Shown: in pieces, positions 40,601 through 53,823 of the stretch
Position numbering within the stretch: position 1 is the stretch's first letter
How the letters are laid out: the number at the start of each line of letters is the position of its first letter
Assembly: GCA_019843655.1 (NCBI GenBank)
Contig: JACDQD010000005.1
Span: forward strand, 14,101,575 to 14,165,574
Length of the DNA stretch: 64,000 nucleotides
Direction of reading: 5' to 3'
From: Lethocerus indicus
Lineage: Eukaryota > Arthropoda > Insecta > Hemiptera > Belostomatidae
Notes under the pieces: model-generated
Databases searched by the model: none
The model's input: only the letters and a program-made list of their open reading frames with translations
Told to the model about the DNA's origin: nothing
Made by a program: the position numbers and the translations under genes

Positions 40601-42552
40601 AAACAACAATTTTGGAGATGTTACATTAAATTGTAAGAGTATACTTCGTTTCTTGTTCTAATCTCAGCCTTGACGATGGTTGGTGTCCCATCCATTGTTA
40701 ATAAAATTAACAATATATATAAATTAGAAAATAATCGGAGGGTTATATTCGTTGTAGTTCAGTATTAATTTGATTCAACAGAAGGATATTAAGATCGCTG
40801 CTGTAATGATACGGACTATATTAATATACCGAGTTCGTTAAATCATGCGTTATTGTTACGTTATATTCTCTGAAATTTTCATTCAGTAAAAAACATGGAT
40901 TTATTTGCAATCGATCCATCCTAATTTTAATGGTGAAGAGTATGCCGAAAGGAACAAACTCAACTTAACCGGTAATATAACCGATTTCACGCCGCTAGTT
41001 TTATAAGCATCGATAAGGACCGTGGTTTACAGGGGCGCAAGGGAAGTAAGGTGTAAGGGGGCTTAGGACCACCCGCCGGGAGAGATATAGGACCCTACAT
41101 AGAGTCGGTCTTCCGAATGAATCTCTTCGGCCGGTCCCATGTTTCATTTTCTGCCGCTCATTGAAATATCGCACAACAGCAACTCGATACTGGTCCACGC
41201 CCTGTTAGTCTTCGTTACAGGCTAATTTACGACCCGCGTACGTCTCTTTATCTCGGCCGAGGGACAATTTAATGTGCCCCTCGGCTGCTCCTAATTCCGT
41301 TCTCGAACGCGCAAATGTGCAACCGGTTCGGTGAAAATACCACGGCTATTAAACACGCATGATATCATCTGAGGACTACCGTCTGGATATTACTTGCATG
41401 TGTATGTTATCCATTGCATTTATTAGAAATAGTTGCAACGAGGTATGGTATGTATAAAACTTGCCTGACTTTTATGTAAAGCGTAAATTAACTTTGTTAT
41501 AATCGTAAAGCTTTAATAATGATATTTTTAATATTTTAATTTACCGAATATCGAAATAGCACGTAATAAGATATTTCGCTTGCGCAATTTAAAATTGTGG
41601 TGAAGTTCAACCGCGACAAATTAAACGCGAGAATTGTAAACGTACCGAACGAATGTAAATGTGCTGCGCACACCTGTTGAATAGGTCGAATCAACCTTCG
41701 ATGTTCTATGCTGATCGTCCAGTCCCTCGGATGTTTTTATCTACACGTTCAATAATATTCCATCGAAGTCGCTTGCACCACAGCAGGTTATCCCGAAGCC
41801 AATCCTCAATTCCTCAATCCTCATCCTTAATTTTTTTGCTCGAATCGTGTTTCTGAGATACCAATAGGATCTTCCACAAATGATTTGTAATTAGTATAAT
41901 CAATTAATCATAAAAATAAATAAGCGCCCACGTAGTGAATATAGAATAAGTTGATGTGGGTCAACTTTGGGCGTCAGCAGTAAGTGAAAGCTCGTTCCAC
42001 CATCGCAGTCAGAAAAATAAAACCAACATCCTCTGCCTCACCCAAGGTAATCCTGATCCAATTAATCCGAGAATGCTATAGAAGAATCCTCTTTGATCAA
42101 GTATTCCAATCGGGCCATTGTGTAGTTCAGTGGGACAGAGTGTGAACGGGATAGCCCGGAGGGCGTGTGTTTGTTGTCGGTCGGATGTTGGGGTCTCCCG
42201 CTATATTTAGGTTTAGGAAGCGGCTCTCCCCACACAATCTGCCTAGTGTCACGCCGCATAAATTTCCAAGGATCCTGTCGAACCCCGGCGCTTAGGATAA
42301 GGAAGATTTCCATCCGGTCCCATGGCTTGCACACCTTACTTCTCTTTGTAAAATTGAAAAAATAAAAAAAATTGTCCTTTTACTTATGATACTTATGTGA
42401 TCTTATCTGTATATACCCGTGGAAACTAGAAAGTTATTAGGTAAATGCATTATTAAGAATCACAAACCAGTGAAAATAAAATTCTTCCAACGTACACTTG
42501 CTCATATATTATAGTCAGACTTAGCTTAGGGAACTGTAAAGAGTAAAAAAGC

Positions 42553-42583
42553 AATTTGTTTTTTCCACTCTCCTCAGGTACGA
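42553..42583 (+). promoter_or_regulatory. Strong acceptor fused to weak donor, possible ratchet site 3
   Basis: A long pyrimidine tract (TTTGTTTTTTCCACTCTCC) then TCAG at 42577 is followed at once by GTACGA. The acceptor half is as strong as any in the window; the donor half is poor at positions +4 to +6. It lies 90 bp upstream of the candidate exon at 42667. It could be a ratchet site, an alternative acceptor for that exon, or a decoy. Confidence 0.3.
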
Positions 42584-42666
42584 CACACCCGTTTCGTATG
42601 CACTATTGCGCTTTATAAATAAGGTGCGGATATTTTAACTGTAATGGACCGGTGACATTATCCCAG

Positions 42667-42728
42667 GTGTAAATGGAACTGGCATCGAGGGAGAACCAAA
42701 GCTGTGTGGCAAATGTGAGCCTGCAATT
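42667..42728 (+). CDS. Candidate upstream exon, 62 bp
   Basis: Seen: the acceptor GACATTATCCCAG ends at 42666 and a strong donor ATT|GTAAGTG starts at 42729. Two frames are open. One starts with two bases of a split codon and reads ...GIEGEPKLCGKCEPAI, leaving in phase 0 and so compatible with the 53824 exon. The other starts at an ATG at 42673 (MELASRENQSC...) and leaves in phase 2, which does not fit. The C-x2-C pair could belong to a zinc-binding module, but 20 residues are too few to name one. The acceptor tract is short; a much stronger CT-rich acceptor ends at 42577, and from there all frames are blocked by stops. It could be a real exon of the same gene, a 5' untranslated exon or chance. 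Confidence 0.4.
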
Positions 42729-45700
42729 GTAAGTGGGTTACTGGTATAATAATATAAAGTTTACACTCTGGTCAAGAACAAGTTGTCCCGCAAGAATAAG
42801 TGTTTGTTAGGTAATGGGCGGCGCGGCTGGAGCACATTGGCCTTGGCGCGTCGAACCTTTTTTCGCGCTTGTTCCTTTTATTACTCCCGTTTTATGCGCC
42901 GTGCGCATTTATAAAAAGCATAACTTATCTCCCAACAAATGTCGTATAAAACAATCGAACGTGTACAAGAGCGTATTTCGTGTTGTTTAATCCTTATCCG
43001 AGTAATGTCTTTGATTTACAGTGGTGAAGCTTTATCCGGGTGCTTATTTGTTCTTACTCCCTATAGACGTTATTAAGTGGATTAGGTGGACTTTAAGACC
43101 GATTCTTGTTTTATGTATAAGTCGAGGGATGTACATACAATATAAACAATCAGACTTGCTATATTGGATATCTCTCGCTCAATTGGTACGAATGCTAAAA
43201 GGTTACATATTTATTCATATTCAGTCCATACCGGTAATGTATTCTGGTCTATGTGCGTGTCTACAGCCTAAACATTCACAATAGGTCTAACATAGTGGCG
43301 ATGGCAAAGCCACGGCTTAAAATCGCATTTCAATAAACTATCGTATTTATCACCTGTTTCCTACTCAAAAGCTCCAATGTAAACTTCAAATTGTCTACAT
43401 GCTTTGGTAAATATCTCGTTTGATTTAAAGCTGCAGCATTTAGCGCCTTTTAACAACCAGGAGGAGTACAACATTCTTTCACCTCATAATGTAATATTAA
43501 ATTGAGGACTTAATGTCAAGGCTACTTAACGAAACTTTGTAACAAACAAATCGGCCGTCATTATAAATGGACGTTACCGACCAAGGTCCACCTATAATCG
43601 ATAGGACCAAAGATTTTCGTTAATGACGGTATCATTGGAAACATTTAATGAAGCGACCTCTGATATTTCGCTATCCCTTTCGTTCTATTTGCATTGAATG
43701 CACGGCCCTGTTAAGGAGAGCCTCAGTGGAATGCACGGGCATTGGCAATACCTTTTGCTACCCGTATGTCTCCTTATGTTTTGTACCTCCTCTAGTTTGT
43801 TTGTAGGCTCAGTTGTTTTGGCCTCACCGCTGGGGTAGAAGTAGGCTCTGCCAATTTGATACTGTATTGTGTTAAACTTAGACTTTAGAGATTAAATTGC
43901 GGGTTGACCTTCGTTCTATTAACACCGCTAGCACAGACATCATTAATTGAGAATTTGAATTAGAAATTAGTTGATAGTAGTTAGTTTTTCTCACTGTTTA
44001 TTCCACCGCCGAAGCTAACTTCATCTTTAACGTTCATATTTAAGGTTGGTGGTTTGGTTAATGGGTTGTGTTGGGGTGAAGGTGGGCAAGGTCCATTGAG
44101 GTGGGTGGCGGTAAGAGCAGCGTACCACTGTTGTGGAAGGGCGTGCGTGCCGGTCCGCGGAAAGGGAATTGTTGTGACCTTGACCTTGGCCATCGATCAG
44201 CAGCCTCGCCCCTCCCAACCCCGCCCACGGCCCACGGCCCAACCCAACCAAACCAGACCCAAACCCTTCCCAAACTCGCCCTCCTTACTTAGCCCCCTTT
44301 TCACGCCACTCTGCACTTTGAATGTTTAATGCCAATACAACTGAGCCACCCAGGTTGTGGTGTTCCCTACGCTCTAATTATGGTTGTTTCGGAAATTCGG
44401 AAACAGACTTTAAAGTTAGATGCGCGATTTATCAATTAGACCCATTCTCGCATCTAGCTCAGGGCCCAAAGGACTACTCTCCAAATATGGAAATATGTCG
44501 TGAGCTACCTATTTCGACAAAAATAGAGATAAATATATCCCCGCGAGTTACCCGTAGGTCGCAATCGACGATTACCGACACCTGATCTAAATTATAATCA
44601 GAGATCAATGGAAGGCTGCAGATTGAGCGAGACATATCCTATATATTTGGTGTCCCAAGGCTGTAAAATAAGGAAAGAATAAGCCAATAAACCGTAATTG
44701 CCCTTTATTATTACGGTAATAAGGAAACTTGACTCTGAAAATTTAGCAAACTTTCCACTTGACTATAGGGTACTTTTCCAACATTGAACCATACTTTGTA
44801 TGACTTGACTGTGTGTTCTATCATGTTGCTAGTTCATACACTAACGGACGAATACGTTTGGGATATCTTGCACAAGTTTCAATTGGCATTCACGGACTGC
44901 CGTTCAACCGGTTACACTGGGTATCATCAATGGTGCCATACGGAATCGTCAACCCTGCAAAACGTTTACCATAATGACTTGGGATGACATTACGCGGCGC
45001 CATTTGAACCTACTGGGTGGAACTTGGCAGGATAAAACAATTAATCCTTTGTTAGACAATCACAATGAAACTATGAGTTCATTCTTATTTTGTGAAGACT
45101 TTATTTTTTCGTGGCAGGAAGGTGCTGAGAAGTCGTTTCCATTAGCATACAACCGATTATACTTGGGCGATTGTCATTAGACATGTATGACACCGTGTAC
45201 ACGGATAGCCGTAGCGCCGTCATTGTTATCCCTAGAAGGCGTATTGGGTCGGGGCCGTTAACCTTTGACCCAAGTGGGTGGAGTACTAACTCACCTTTCC
45301 CAACTTCCACTCTCTCCCTTCTGTACCGCTACAAATTCCCTCTTTATTTATCCCCTTCAGTAATCTTTTCGCCCGCTAATTCCTGGATTAGGGAATAATC
45401 CCATTAAATGAGTTTTCGAATTAAAAGTTGGTTCTGTTCTACACATCATGTTTTCTATCTTTTGTTCTCCATTCACAGTCATAATGTTAATGATAAATTT
45501 AGCGGAATTTAAAAAATGTGTCGTCATAGTCTCGAGCAGAGCGCGATATACTAAAACGTTGGAGTCAATTTCTTTTCTGGCTTGGCCAGAATACTCAATC
45601 GTGGTTGTATATGGATGAGTAACAGAGGCAGTGGGCCTAGCCGAGAACCATCTGGGATTCTTTCGGGGCCGAGTCATCCCACTTGAGAGTTGAGCAGTGC

Positions 45701-48700
45701 TAATAAAAGCCCCGCCTCTAAGTTCCTTGGCCGGATATAATACGTCTTCATTCCCTTTGGCAGTTCCCTGACATTTGTCAACTGTGAAACTTTAGTCGCT
45801 TAAAATATATCTGCAGTATTGCGTGACCGAATGAAAGATTTGAATAATCTAATCGGACCTTTTTTTGGGTTTGGAATGTGCGTCCCAAGTTGGGTGGTAA
45901 CCTCCGGGATATTCAATTTCTCCTCCAACTGCCAACATATTCAGAATTGTTCCGATATATAATACCGTATTACCCTCAGCATCCGTCAACTCGGTCCGTT
46001 TTATTTTCCCATCTGTTTAGGCGAGTTGTTTATGGAGGCGTTGGGCGCGAACCGGCACTAATGAGCGGCGGCAGCGGTGTGGTGGGTGCCGCCCAATTAC
46101 ACCTGTGGGCCGATGATCCTATCTCCTAGCTCACGTACCGGCGCCCCCCCCCCGCTGCTTGCCTCCCGTCTCCCCGGGGGGAGTAAAAAGCCCCAAGATT
46201 GGCCCTTGTTTTCTTTATTGCTCCAATTAGGTTTGGCCGCTTTATTGGAGCCCGAGGGGCGTAAATTGTCGGCAACGAGCCCGCAAGTTTCACCGCATTA
46301 ATGTTTCCCACATATTAATTCTCGTTCTCTTATTGAGATCTCTCCCCGTTTCTATTCTTAACCTCCTTTAATCCCGGCCGCTGTATTTCCAATTTAAACG
46401 AAGCTGCATTTTATCCTGAGTTCGATTTCGACAAATAACTGGAAGGGGTTATTTAAAAATATTATAATATTATAATTTATATATTAAAACTGTTTATTTA
46501 AAATATTAGGAAAGCACAAAATATAGCGTGTTAGAACTTGTCGTTTCGTGTAATAGTAATATAATAAGGTTAAGAGGTCGGTTCACTCTGATTTTGGTTC
46601 CTTCAGTCCGTTTTATACTTTTACTTATACTGTATGAAAATTGAAGCTGTTATATGGATCTTATAACCTATTAACCACACGGTTATAGACGTACCATTGG
46701 AATATTCAGCCAGTATTATTCGATTAGGCACATTCGGAATTCAAGTGCCAGGTACTCTCGGTGACGGCTTTGGTGTTGTCCCATTGTGAGTAATTAGTTT
46801 GAAGACGGTTGCAAGTCTCGCATTTGACAGGGGGAAAGGAAGTCCTCCGGGTTGGCGGAAATTAATTTCAGAAAACGTCTCAGTCGAAGTTTATCTGCAA
46901 AGTTGAGACGCGGGAACCGTCCGGAGCCAGGGGTTTTCGTGTTTGACTTTTCAAGTGCCCGGGAGGGGAGGCTTTTCATTTCCGAGCCCTTCAGAGATAT
47001 TTCATAAAACGTCGGCCACTCCCGTTTTTACCCCCCACTCCCCTTTGCGTTTTATTTCTTTTGAATGTTTATTTACTTATTTTCCGCGCCTTTTCCGTTT
47101 GACCGTCGAGTGGAGATTGCTAAACTTGCTAAAACATACTAAATTAAAAACGTGTCTGCCACATAATGTCCTTATCACACACAGTTGTAACATCTTGGAA
47201 TCCTCTGACGTGTAAACGTATTAATAGTTTAGGTGGTGGAGAAGATGAGAAAAATTAAAGACTTATGATCCTTTGTGATTTTGAAGTTAGAAAACTCAGC
47301 TGGGAGAATGGATTTTTTCCGAAGGCGTAAGGCGGCATTCCTTTTAACTCCGTGTAAGTCACTTTCGCGTGAGTTGCCAGCGTCCCTGAAACTCGCCCTT
47401 CGGACCATGCAAGTATCGGAAATCTCAAAGGAAGTTTCTCTTACCCAATGACTCTCCTTTCGTCTCGACTTAGAAAGTTTCGCTCTCGGGAGAGATAGGT
47501 CGGAAAAATGCGCGAAGTCTACTCTATTTAGTCTTCCCTTCGAGGAAATCTACCGCAAAAATCAATCCGAGTTAGATTTATATTGTTCGCGGAAAATGTC
47601 TCCCGTTCCCGATATCATAGGTTTCGACCTACTCGCGTGCGCAACAAATGCAGTGTAGTTACTGCACATTATAACGCTTTTGGATTTAGAGATTTTAGAG
47701 AGGGCTGTAATTGAAGATTCTAGCCGAAGAAAGATTCTGCTGACTCTTTCGTGGTATGTAATTACTCCCCAGCGCCTCTAGTGCATTGAGAAGAGATTGG
47801 GATCGTAATCCGGCCCACTCGCTTCCGTTACTGATGTAATATTTTACATCATCCGTTGATAGTTGGACGAGTAACGCTCGACATCGGTCGGAGGCGAATC
47901 GATTTCGTCCTTTCTCTAATTTTTAGGGAGCCTCTGTTCTCCAAATGAGACCCAGCCCTGGTTTGGGTCGCCAAACGAGCCTGCGTCGTTGCGGGCGAGA
48001 GTAGTCCCGACTTTATTTATAGGCCGGGTCGACAACAAATAAAATACTCGTTTTTTCCTTGGTTTACACTTCTCGTTTTTGTACAGCGCTCGACCGGGCC
48101 CAAGGCCGACCGTGCCGCGAGTTGGCAAACACATGTGGGAACCTCCAGTCAAACGGGCAATATATACGGCCCGGGTATTATCGCTGGAATCAGACCTCCG
48201 CCCGAGTCCATAACAGATGTTTATTCCTATCATCTTATTAAGGTAAACTTTCATTTCCATGCCTATCGTATAAATGAAATCATAAATTCGCATTTTATGC
48301 GTAGGCCTATGTACAAGGCGTTAAAGCGCCTTTATTTCTGTTGCCTGGAATGTTTTTGTCATATCAATTTTTTGTTTGGGCAACTGTCAACGAGGGGTCG
48401 TACACACTAAGCAGTACTTCCATTAGAATTATTGTAACCTTTACTTTTAATATACTCTAGTCGTATAACGTATCGTTGATTGCGGCGATTAAATATTCTA
48501 GAATAACGTCAGGTTATGTTAAGTTAGTCAATGGATTCGGCCACCATAAAGTATGTCCCCACCATCTAGAGTACAATACTACTACTATTATCTATGTAAC
48601 GAATAATTTTAATTGAAAAATAAATTTATAATTTGTAGAAAATACATTTGAAATGTAGGCTAAACAAGTGTATTTGTCGTGGGTTAAAGTAGTATCCTCT

Positions 48701-48837
48701 GCAGGTTACGGAATAATTAGGCTTCACAAAGGACATTGTTACCATCTAGAGCTGGGACTATCGTGTTAGCATATACGGCGTAAAACGGACGGGAGCTTCA
48801 AAGTACATATAAACGAGGGGATTTCCTGGCGCCTTTT

Positions 48838-49340
48838 ATTAGGGCGGAGTGAGGGATTTAGGGTGAGCGAGGTGGAATTAGAGGAAAGGGGAGAAGGGAG
48901 GAGGGAAGGGCGGTGGAAGGGATGCTGTCGGCATGACGACGCGGGGAAGCCGGGTGAGGTCGGGGGCGGCGGTGGTGGGGTGGGGGCCAGCATCCCCCGA
49001 CACCGCCAGTATGACTCACGGCACGGCTCGGTACCCGCGTCCGTCCTCCGCCACCTACGGTATCCCGCCCGCGAACAGTTCAACCGCCGCCGTTCGGGTT
49101 AACACCGGTCGTGATCGATAAGCGGGGGCGGCCACCTGTAATCCCACCCCGCCCGCAATGCGTCCCACTTGGCCGCCGGTTATGACTCCGATAATGGACT
49201 GCGCCGAGGGGGCCGCCTCCACGCTCCTCGACGGCCCTCTCCTCCACCGGATAGCCTTCACCGTTTGGCACACGGCCCTCCACTTGGAACAGTTCGGTCG
49301 CTCCCACACCAGCAGGATAATTCTACCCTTCACTAGTGTC
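48838..49340. other. CpG-rich, G-rich block
   Basis: One of the most GC- and CpG-rich stretches in the window, about 500 bp. It opens with a G/A-only-like run (48863-48921), continues with clustered G runs (48952-48986) and then mixed CpG-rich DNA to about 49330. Frames on both strands are open but contradictory and unrecognised. It could be an internal CpG island promoter, a conserved element or an unrecognised exon; no TATA box or initiator could be assigned. Confidence 0.45.
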
Positions 49341-51188
49341 AGTAGCATCGAACATAAAAAACATTACTTTTACAGGCCAGTTTCAACTAACGGTTTTTAC
49401 AGTAACCAATTGTTTACCTGTGTATGTTGATCGCTATCCTTAGATATTCATAGTGTTTCATAGGTTTATGGCCTAATATTGCGATACTTTAATACTGTCA
49501 GAATCCTTCGACGATCCGAGTTCTATTCCTTTATATACACATATAGACGATACAAATCGATATGGTTACATAGGGCTACGACGTATGCGGTGTACCTCAA
49601 AGGAGTTGATAACATGTTCTGATTTTTCTGATCACGCCTTGGGTATTACAGTGCAATCATATGCTGTGGCATCGAAGCAGGCCCTATTAATAGGCTTTTT
49701 CCCGGTAAATTTGGTAAATTCCGATTTACATCTGTGGTAATGAATGACAACTCCGTATGCAAGCTGATTGAATAAGTCAGTTATTTAGTGTCAAAAGTGT
49801 GATAAAGTGTAACGCAACTCGAGTGTGATTCTTTCTCAATTCAAGACCGGTTCAACACTACGGCAGATTTACCTGTTTGTGACCGTTCATTCATTGTTTT
49901 TCTTACGTTGGGGGGTGACGCGGTACGTGACCTCGTTGCCGGGTGATAGTGGCATCGCTCTAATTATATAATTCATTCATGAAACGTTTCTTGCCGTCCC
50001 TCGACGAGCTTCGCTCCCTTCTCCCATCGTTCCGTGTAATCTGAATTTGAATTTTTGTTGCCCCCCTTTTTTTTGTTCCTTCCAATTTATGGGCTCGAAA
50101 AGCTCGGCGCTGTCGTTATTTATGAACTTGGCGGGCCTTATAGTGGCTGGTGTTTTTGGAAAATACTTTTGTTCTCTTACAACCAGTAAAGTCAGCTCGG
50201 CGCAGTTTTACAATCTTCGAAAGCCTCTGATATTTATTCTATGACACTGGCCTATAGAATCCCGGGATGGTTTTTATTACTCCGAACCGAATTTAAATAT
50301 TTTTTGGAATATATATTCGTGGCCTTTGTATTACGTGTCCCATATATACATTTGAACTAGAAAATTCTACCCGGATGCGGTACGATTAATTTGCCCATGT
50401 TATACAAGATAGCGATAGATTTTAATTCAAAGCTCGGATTTTAAATTTGAAATATTGATACATAGAAGCATTCGAATAGAAAATAAGGTACTTTTTAGCA
50501 ATGCTGGGGCTGAGGATTAATGACAGTACTCGGGTGAAACATCGGTGTGACCGAGTAACCGAGAGAACGCGGCCCAACTCGTCCCTGGCGAGGGTTGGCA
50601 CCGTTGCAACCGGCAATTGATCCGACCTGACCCAATAGTTCTTTCATCAGTGAAATAATCTTTCGATTAGTTAGCGCTATGAATGCATTTTTAATGTCTT
50701 CTCTATTATTCAGAGGTGTTTATGTATGCGCATTGAATTGTGCGGTTGAAGAAATAGGCCTCTCTTAGGCCTCTTACCCGGTAACTTTCCGATCTTTCCG
50801 ATTCTCTCTTTCGTCTAAATAACTTCCCAGTATCTCCCGTTAGGACTACGAGAGGGTTGTTTCGAAGTCAAGTAATAGGGTTCAACCTCGTGTGATTTTC
50901 ATTCCCTCTCGATTATTAGGTCTCATTCCAAACCGGTTTACGACGCCATCGGCGTTAGCATTCGGTTACCAATAAAGCGAGTTACTGTGGATGATGATGT
51001 CGCTATTAATATAATGTAGACTACTCCTGACACCTATAGTGCCATAGCGCTGTTCTTTATGGGTAACGGATATGAGTGCGTACTTCATTGTCATTATTCA
51101 AAAGGGTGAGCATCGGATCGGCGTGTCACCTGGCTAAGCAGGTGGGATGTTACAGGGATTCTACAGGCGTTGCGCAACTCTTGATTAA

Positions 51189-51190
<2 letters not shown>

Positions 51191-51281
<91 letters not shown>
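51191..51281. repeat. Compound (TC)n(TA)n microsatellite
   Basis: A perfect TC run (51191-51233) passes directly into a perfect TA run (51233-51281). The change of motif without interruption suggests slippage growth from a point-mutated unit. Confidence 0.97.
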
Positions 51282-51284
<3 letters not shown>

Positions 51285-53823
51285 CTGTCGATAGATTATT
51301 TAATTGGGATGGAAATAGAACAAACGAAATGGTCGGCGGGGAGCCAGTGTTGTTTGATGGTAGAATACATAGAGCTGGGTCCCGGCACAACTCCAGTCAA
51401 TAATTAACTGCAGTTGTTCGTGCCCCTGAAATCCGGTCCTCTGTCTGAATGCAACGTTGGCCGCGGCCCACTTTATTGCCCAGATAACACCACCGCTTCC
51501 CCAATTTTGTATTACCCGGGTGCTTTTAGTTGTCTGGATTTTGCCGATATTCTGACCTATTCTTAATTTGTCTTTACGCTGTTAAATTTATTACTTCTGA
51601 ACTACGAACAAAGTCATTATTGAATGAATCAAGGGAAGACACGATTGTATGACTACGGAAATAGCCTCTTGTAGAGGTAGCATCCTCTGGGAATCTCGTA
51701 CCATAATACAAGCTTATATTAATGAACTTTCATTGAAAATTTAAAACTATATTCGAATTTGATAGTATTCGATCGATATTTTTCCCCCGAAAAATAAAAG
51801 ATGCACTACCGGGATAATAAAGAGATCGTAGGCAATGTGTGTGAGTGTAAATAAATAAATATATGCTGTAACCTGTTTCGGCTTCCTGTCATCTTCAGTA
51901 AGTTTACTTTCCCTTTCCATATTTTACGACGTCCTGCAACCATGAAGGTTGCCTCTTGTTCCCGACTAATAAATACGACATGATATGTCCGACCTTACGG
52001 CCCTTGGGACACGCTTTGTGTTTAAAGTGGATTTTTCTGTTCTTCGCTCGGTTATATTCCACTCTCTTTTAATCTACGACCTTTGTCCTATTGCGTTCCT
52101 ATCGCGGGAGTGCCCCCGTGTGTTTTGTTTCGGTCCTGTATCTTTGAAGCCATCGAATTAGCATTTCATTATTTAACCGAACGCCGGCACTATTTTAAAT
52201 TACGTTCACCGTTTGTAATTCTGTATTGATGTTAAAAGTGTCGTTTACTGAATCGGTTTAGGTTTCCCGCCAATGGGCATATGTTACATTCCTTACATTT
52301 TTCTAATGTGGACTGTGAATTTTGTATGCCACGTGCATTATATATTGAAATACTTAATCATATATAAACTACGAAGTTAATAGACAATTTTGGAACAGGA
52401 ACTAGTTATTAGTATGTAATTTGCTTATTTTAACATAATTGATATTGATGCCTGAGCAGTTCCTGTTGTAGTGGTTCCAAAGCCCAACAAACCGGTTTTA
52501 TCCTTATGGTCAATGTTCATTGACGTTAATACCCGAACTGGTTCCGAATGTACAGGCGTGGGATAATCGCGGTTTTATGTTTTAAAATATGATTCACGAC
52601 CGGATATTCTGGCTCTTGACATTCATTCGGAACGTAGTAATACTTACAAGTGCAGTTTCTCACCGAGTTTAGTCATAACGATAATAGGATCTGCAGCCGG
52701 CACGCTAATCTATAACCTCTTTGCACCGAACGGTACGCTCGTGCAAATGTCTACGTGAGAAACGGATAACCAATACAATACTAGCGAGTTGGAACCTGAA
52801 TTAATTTGAAGTAGGATTCAGTGTCACAGAAAAGATTAAATTAATGTTACTATTACCTGGTAATAAAATGTATTGTTGCTTCAAATTTTACATTTTACAT
52901 TTTAAATAGCCTGGCTGTATTTTGGCAACACTTTTCGATTATAGTCAATATGGAGGTATCGTTAAAATGAAATGTTACCTTCTCCACGTAGTTCGATGCA
53001 ATATAAACATGCAGTGATTACATCCCTCCTTTCACAGAGATGATAATATCGCGAACCCTCTATAACTGCCTTCAATACTTTCACTTTACCGTGATTCTTG
53101 GATCCGTCTGGAGAAGAATCATGGTATTCCCAACTGTTACTTTTCTGTTTTAAAAAGTAATGCATCGTTTAGAATACAATTCTGAATCTATAATCGTAAA
53201 TGTACAGTTAACAAATGCACTCGTCATATTTGAAATGCAAGTTTCTCCCTGTTTTATAGTCAGGCCGGGAGCGGGGAATGCGATGCGCAAATTCCGGGGC
53301 GTTTTTGCGTTCGGGAAGGTTGGGGAACAATAAATGGGGAGCAGGTAGGTGGGGAGCTTGGTGGCTTTGAGTCAAGGTCTTGAGCTGCCGGGCCCTGATA
53401 GAGCACGCGCTGGCCACCCCACACCCGGTTATTTGCTCGCCAAAGGAGGAAGTCTTATTTGATTTGGCCGGCTCAACCCCAAACACTGTTATTTGCGCCG
53501 TTCCCACCGTTATTTGCCAGTTATTTCCGGTTTATTTTCCGTAGCCGCGCAGGAATTTGACGACTCTAACTAAAACTCTGGCCGCCTACCGTTACCCGAA
53601 TCACTCCCATCATCTAATCAGACCAGTACTTTTTTTTATCTATATACGCTATGAACTAAAAATTATGCTATATGCGGGATTTACACCTTTATGTACGTAT
53701 ATGTGCGAGTTCAATTTGAATTTTTTACTTTTAAACCTAACTTTATGAAATTTGTATATGTTCTAGCCACTGAATTTTATACTGTACTTTGTCAAGTGTC
53801 TAATGCATGTTAATTTGTTTCAG

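Larger units (their letters stand above)
30300..42550. other. Intronic stretch, no supported gene
   Basis: GC-rich blocks occur near 30650-31080, 31450-31620, 32280-32560, 34600-35000, 35220-35660, 36890-37170, 37440-37780, 38150-38430, 38880-39180, 40060-40480, 41000-41340 and 42100-42310. Also present are (AT)n at 34330, pyrimidine runs at 34880-34990 and 37580-37636, and an unusually long frame for AT-rich DNA at 36260-36514 (84 codons, unrecognised). Confidence 0.5.
42729..53823 (+). other. Predicted intron, 11.1 kb
   Basis: This intron is conditional on the 42667 exon. It contains AT-rich DNA, GC-rich blocks near 44040-44310, 45180-45360, 46020-46280, 46800-47050, 47280-48160, 48840-49340 and 53240-53600, and the CT/AT microsatellite at 51191. 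Between 44784 and 45180 two consecutive short frames (67 and 68 codons) look protein-like but match nothing I know. I found no transposon coding sequence. Confidence 0.35.

Noticed and set aside
44214..44290. CCCAACC-like repeats resembling telomeric sequence
   Set aside because: They are irregular and do not match the insect TTAGG or other telomere units; only a C-rich low-complexity patch.
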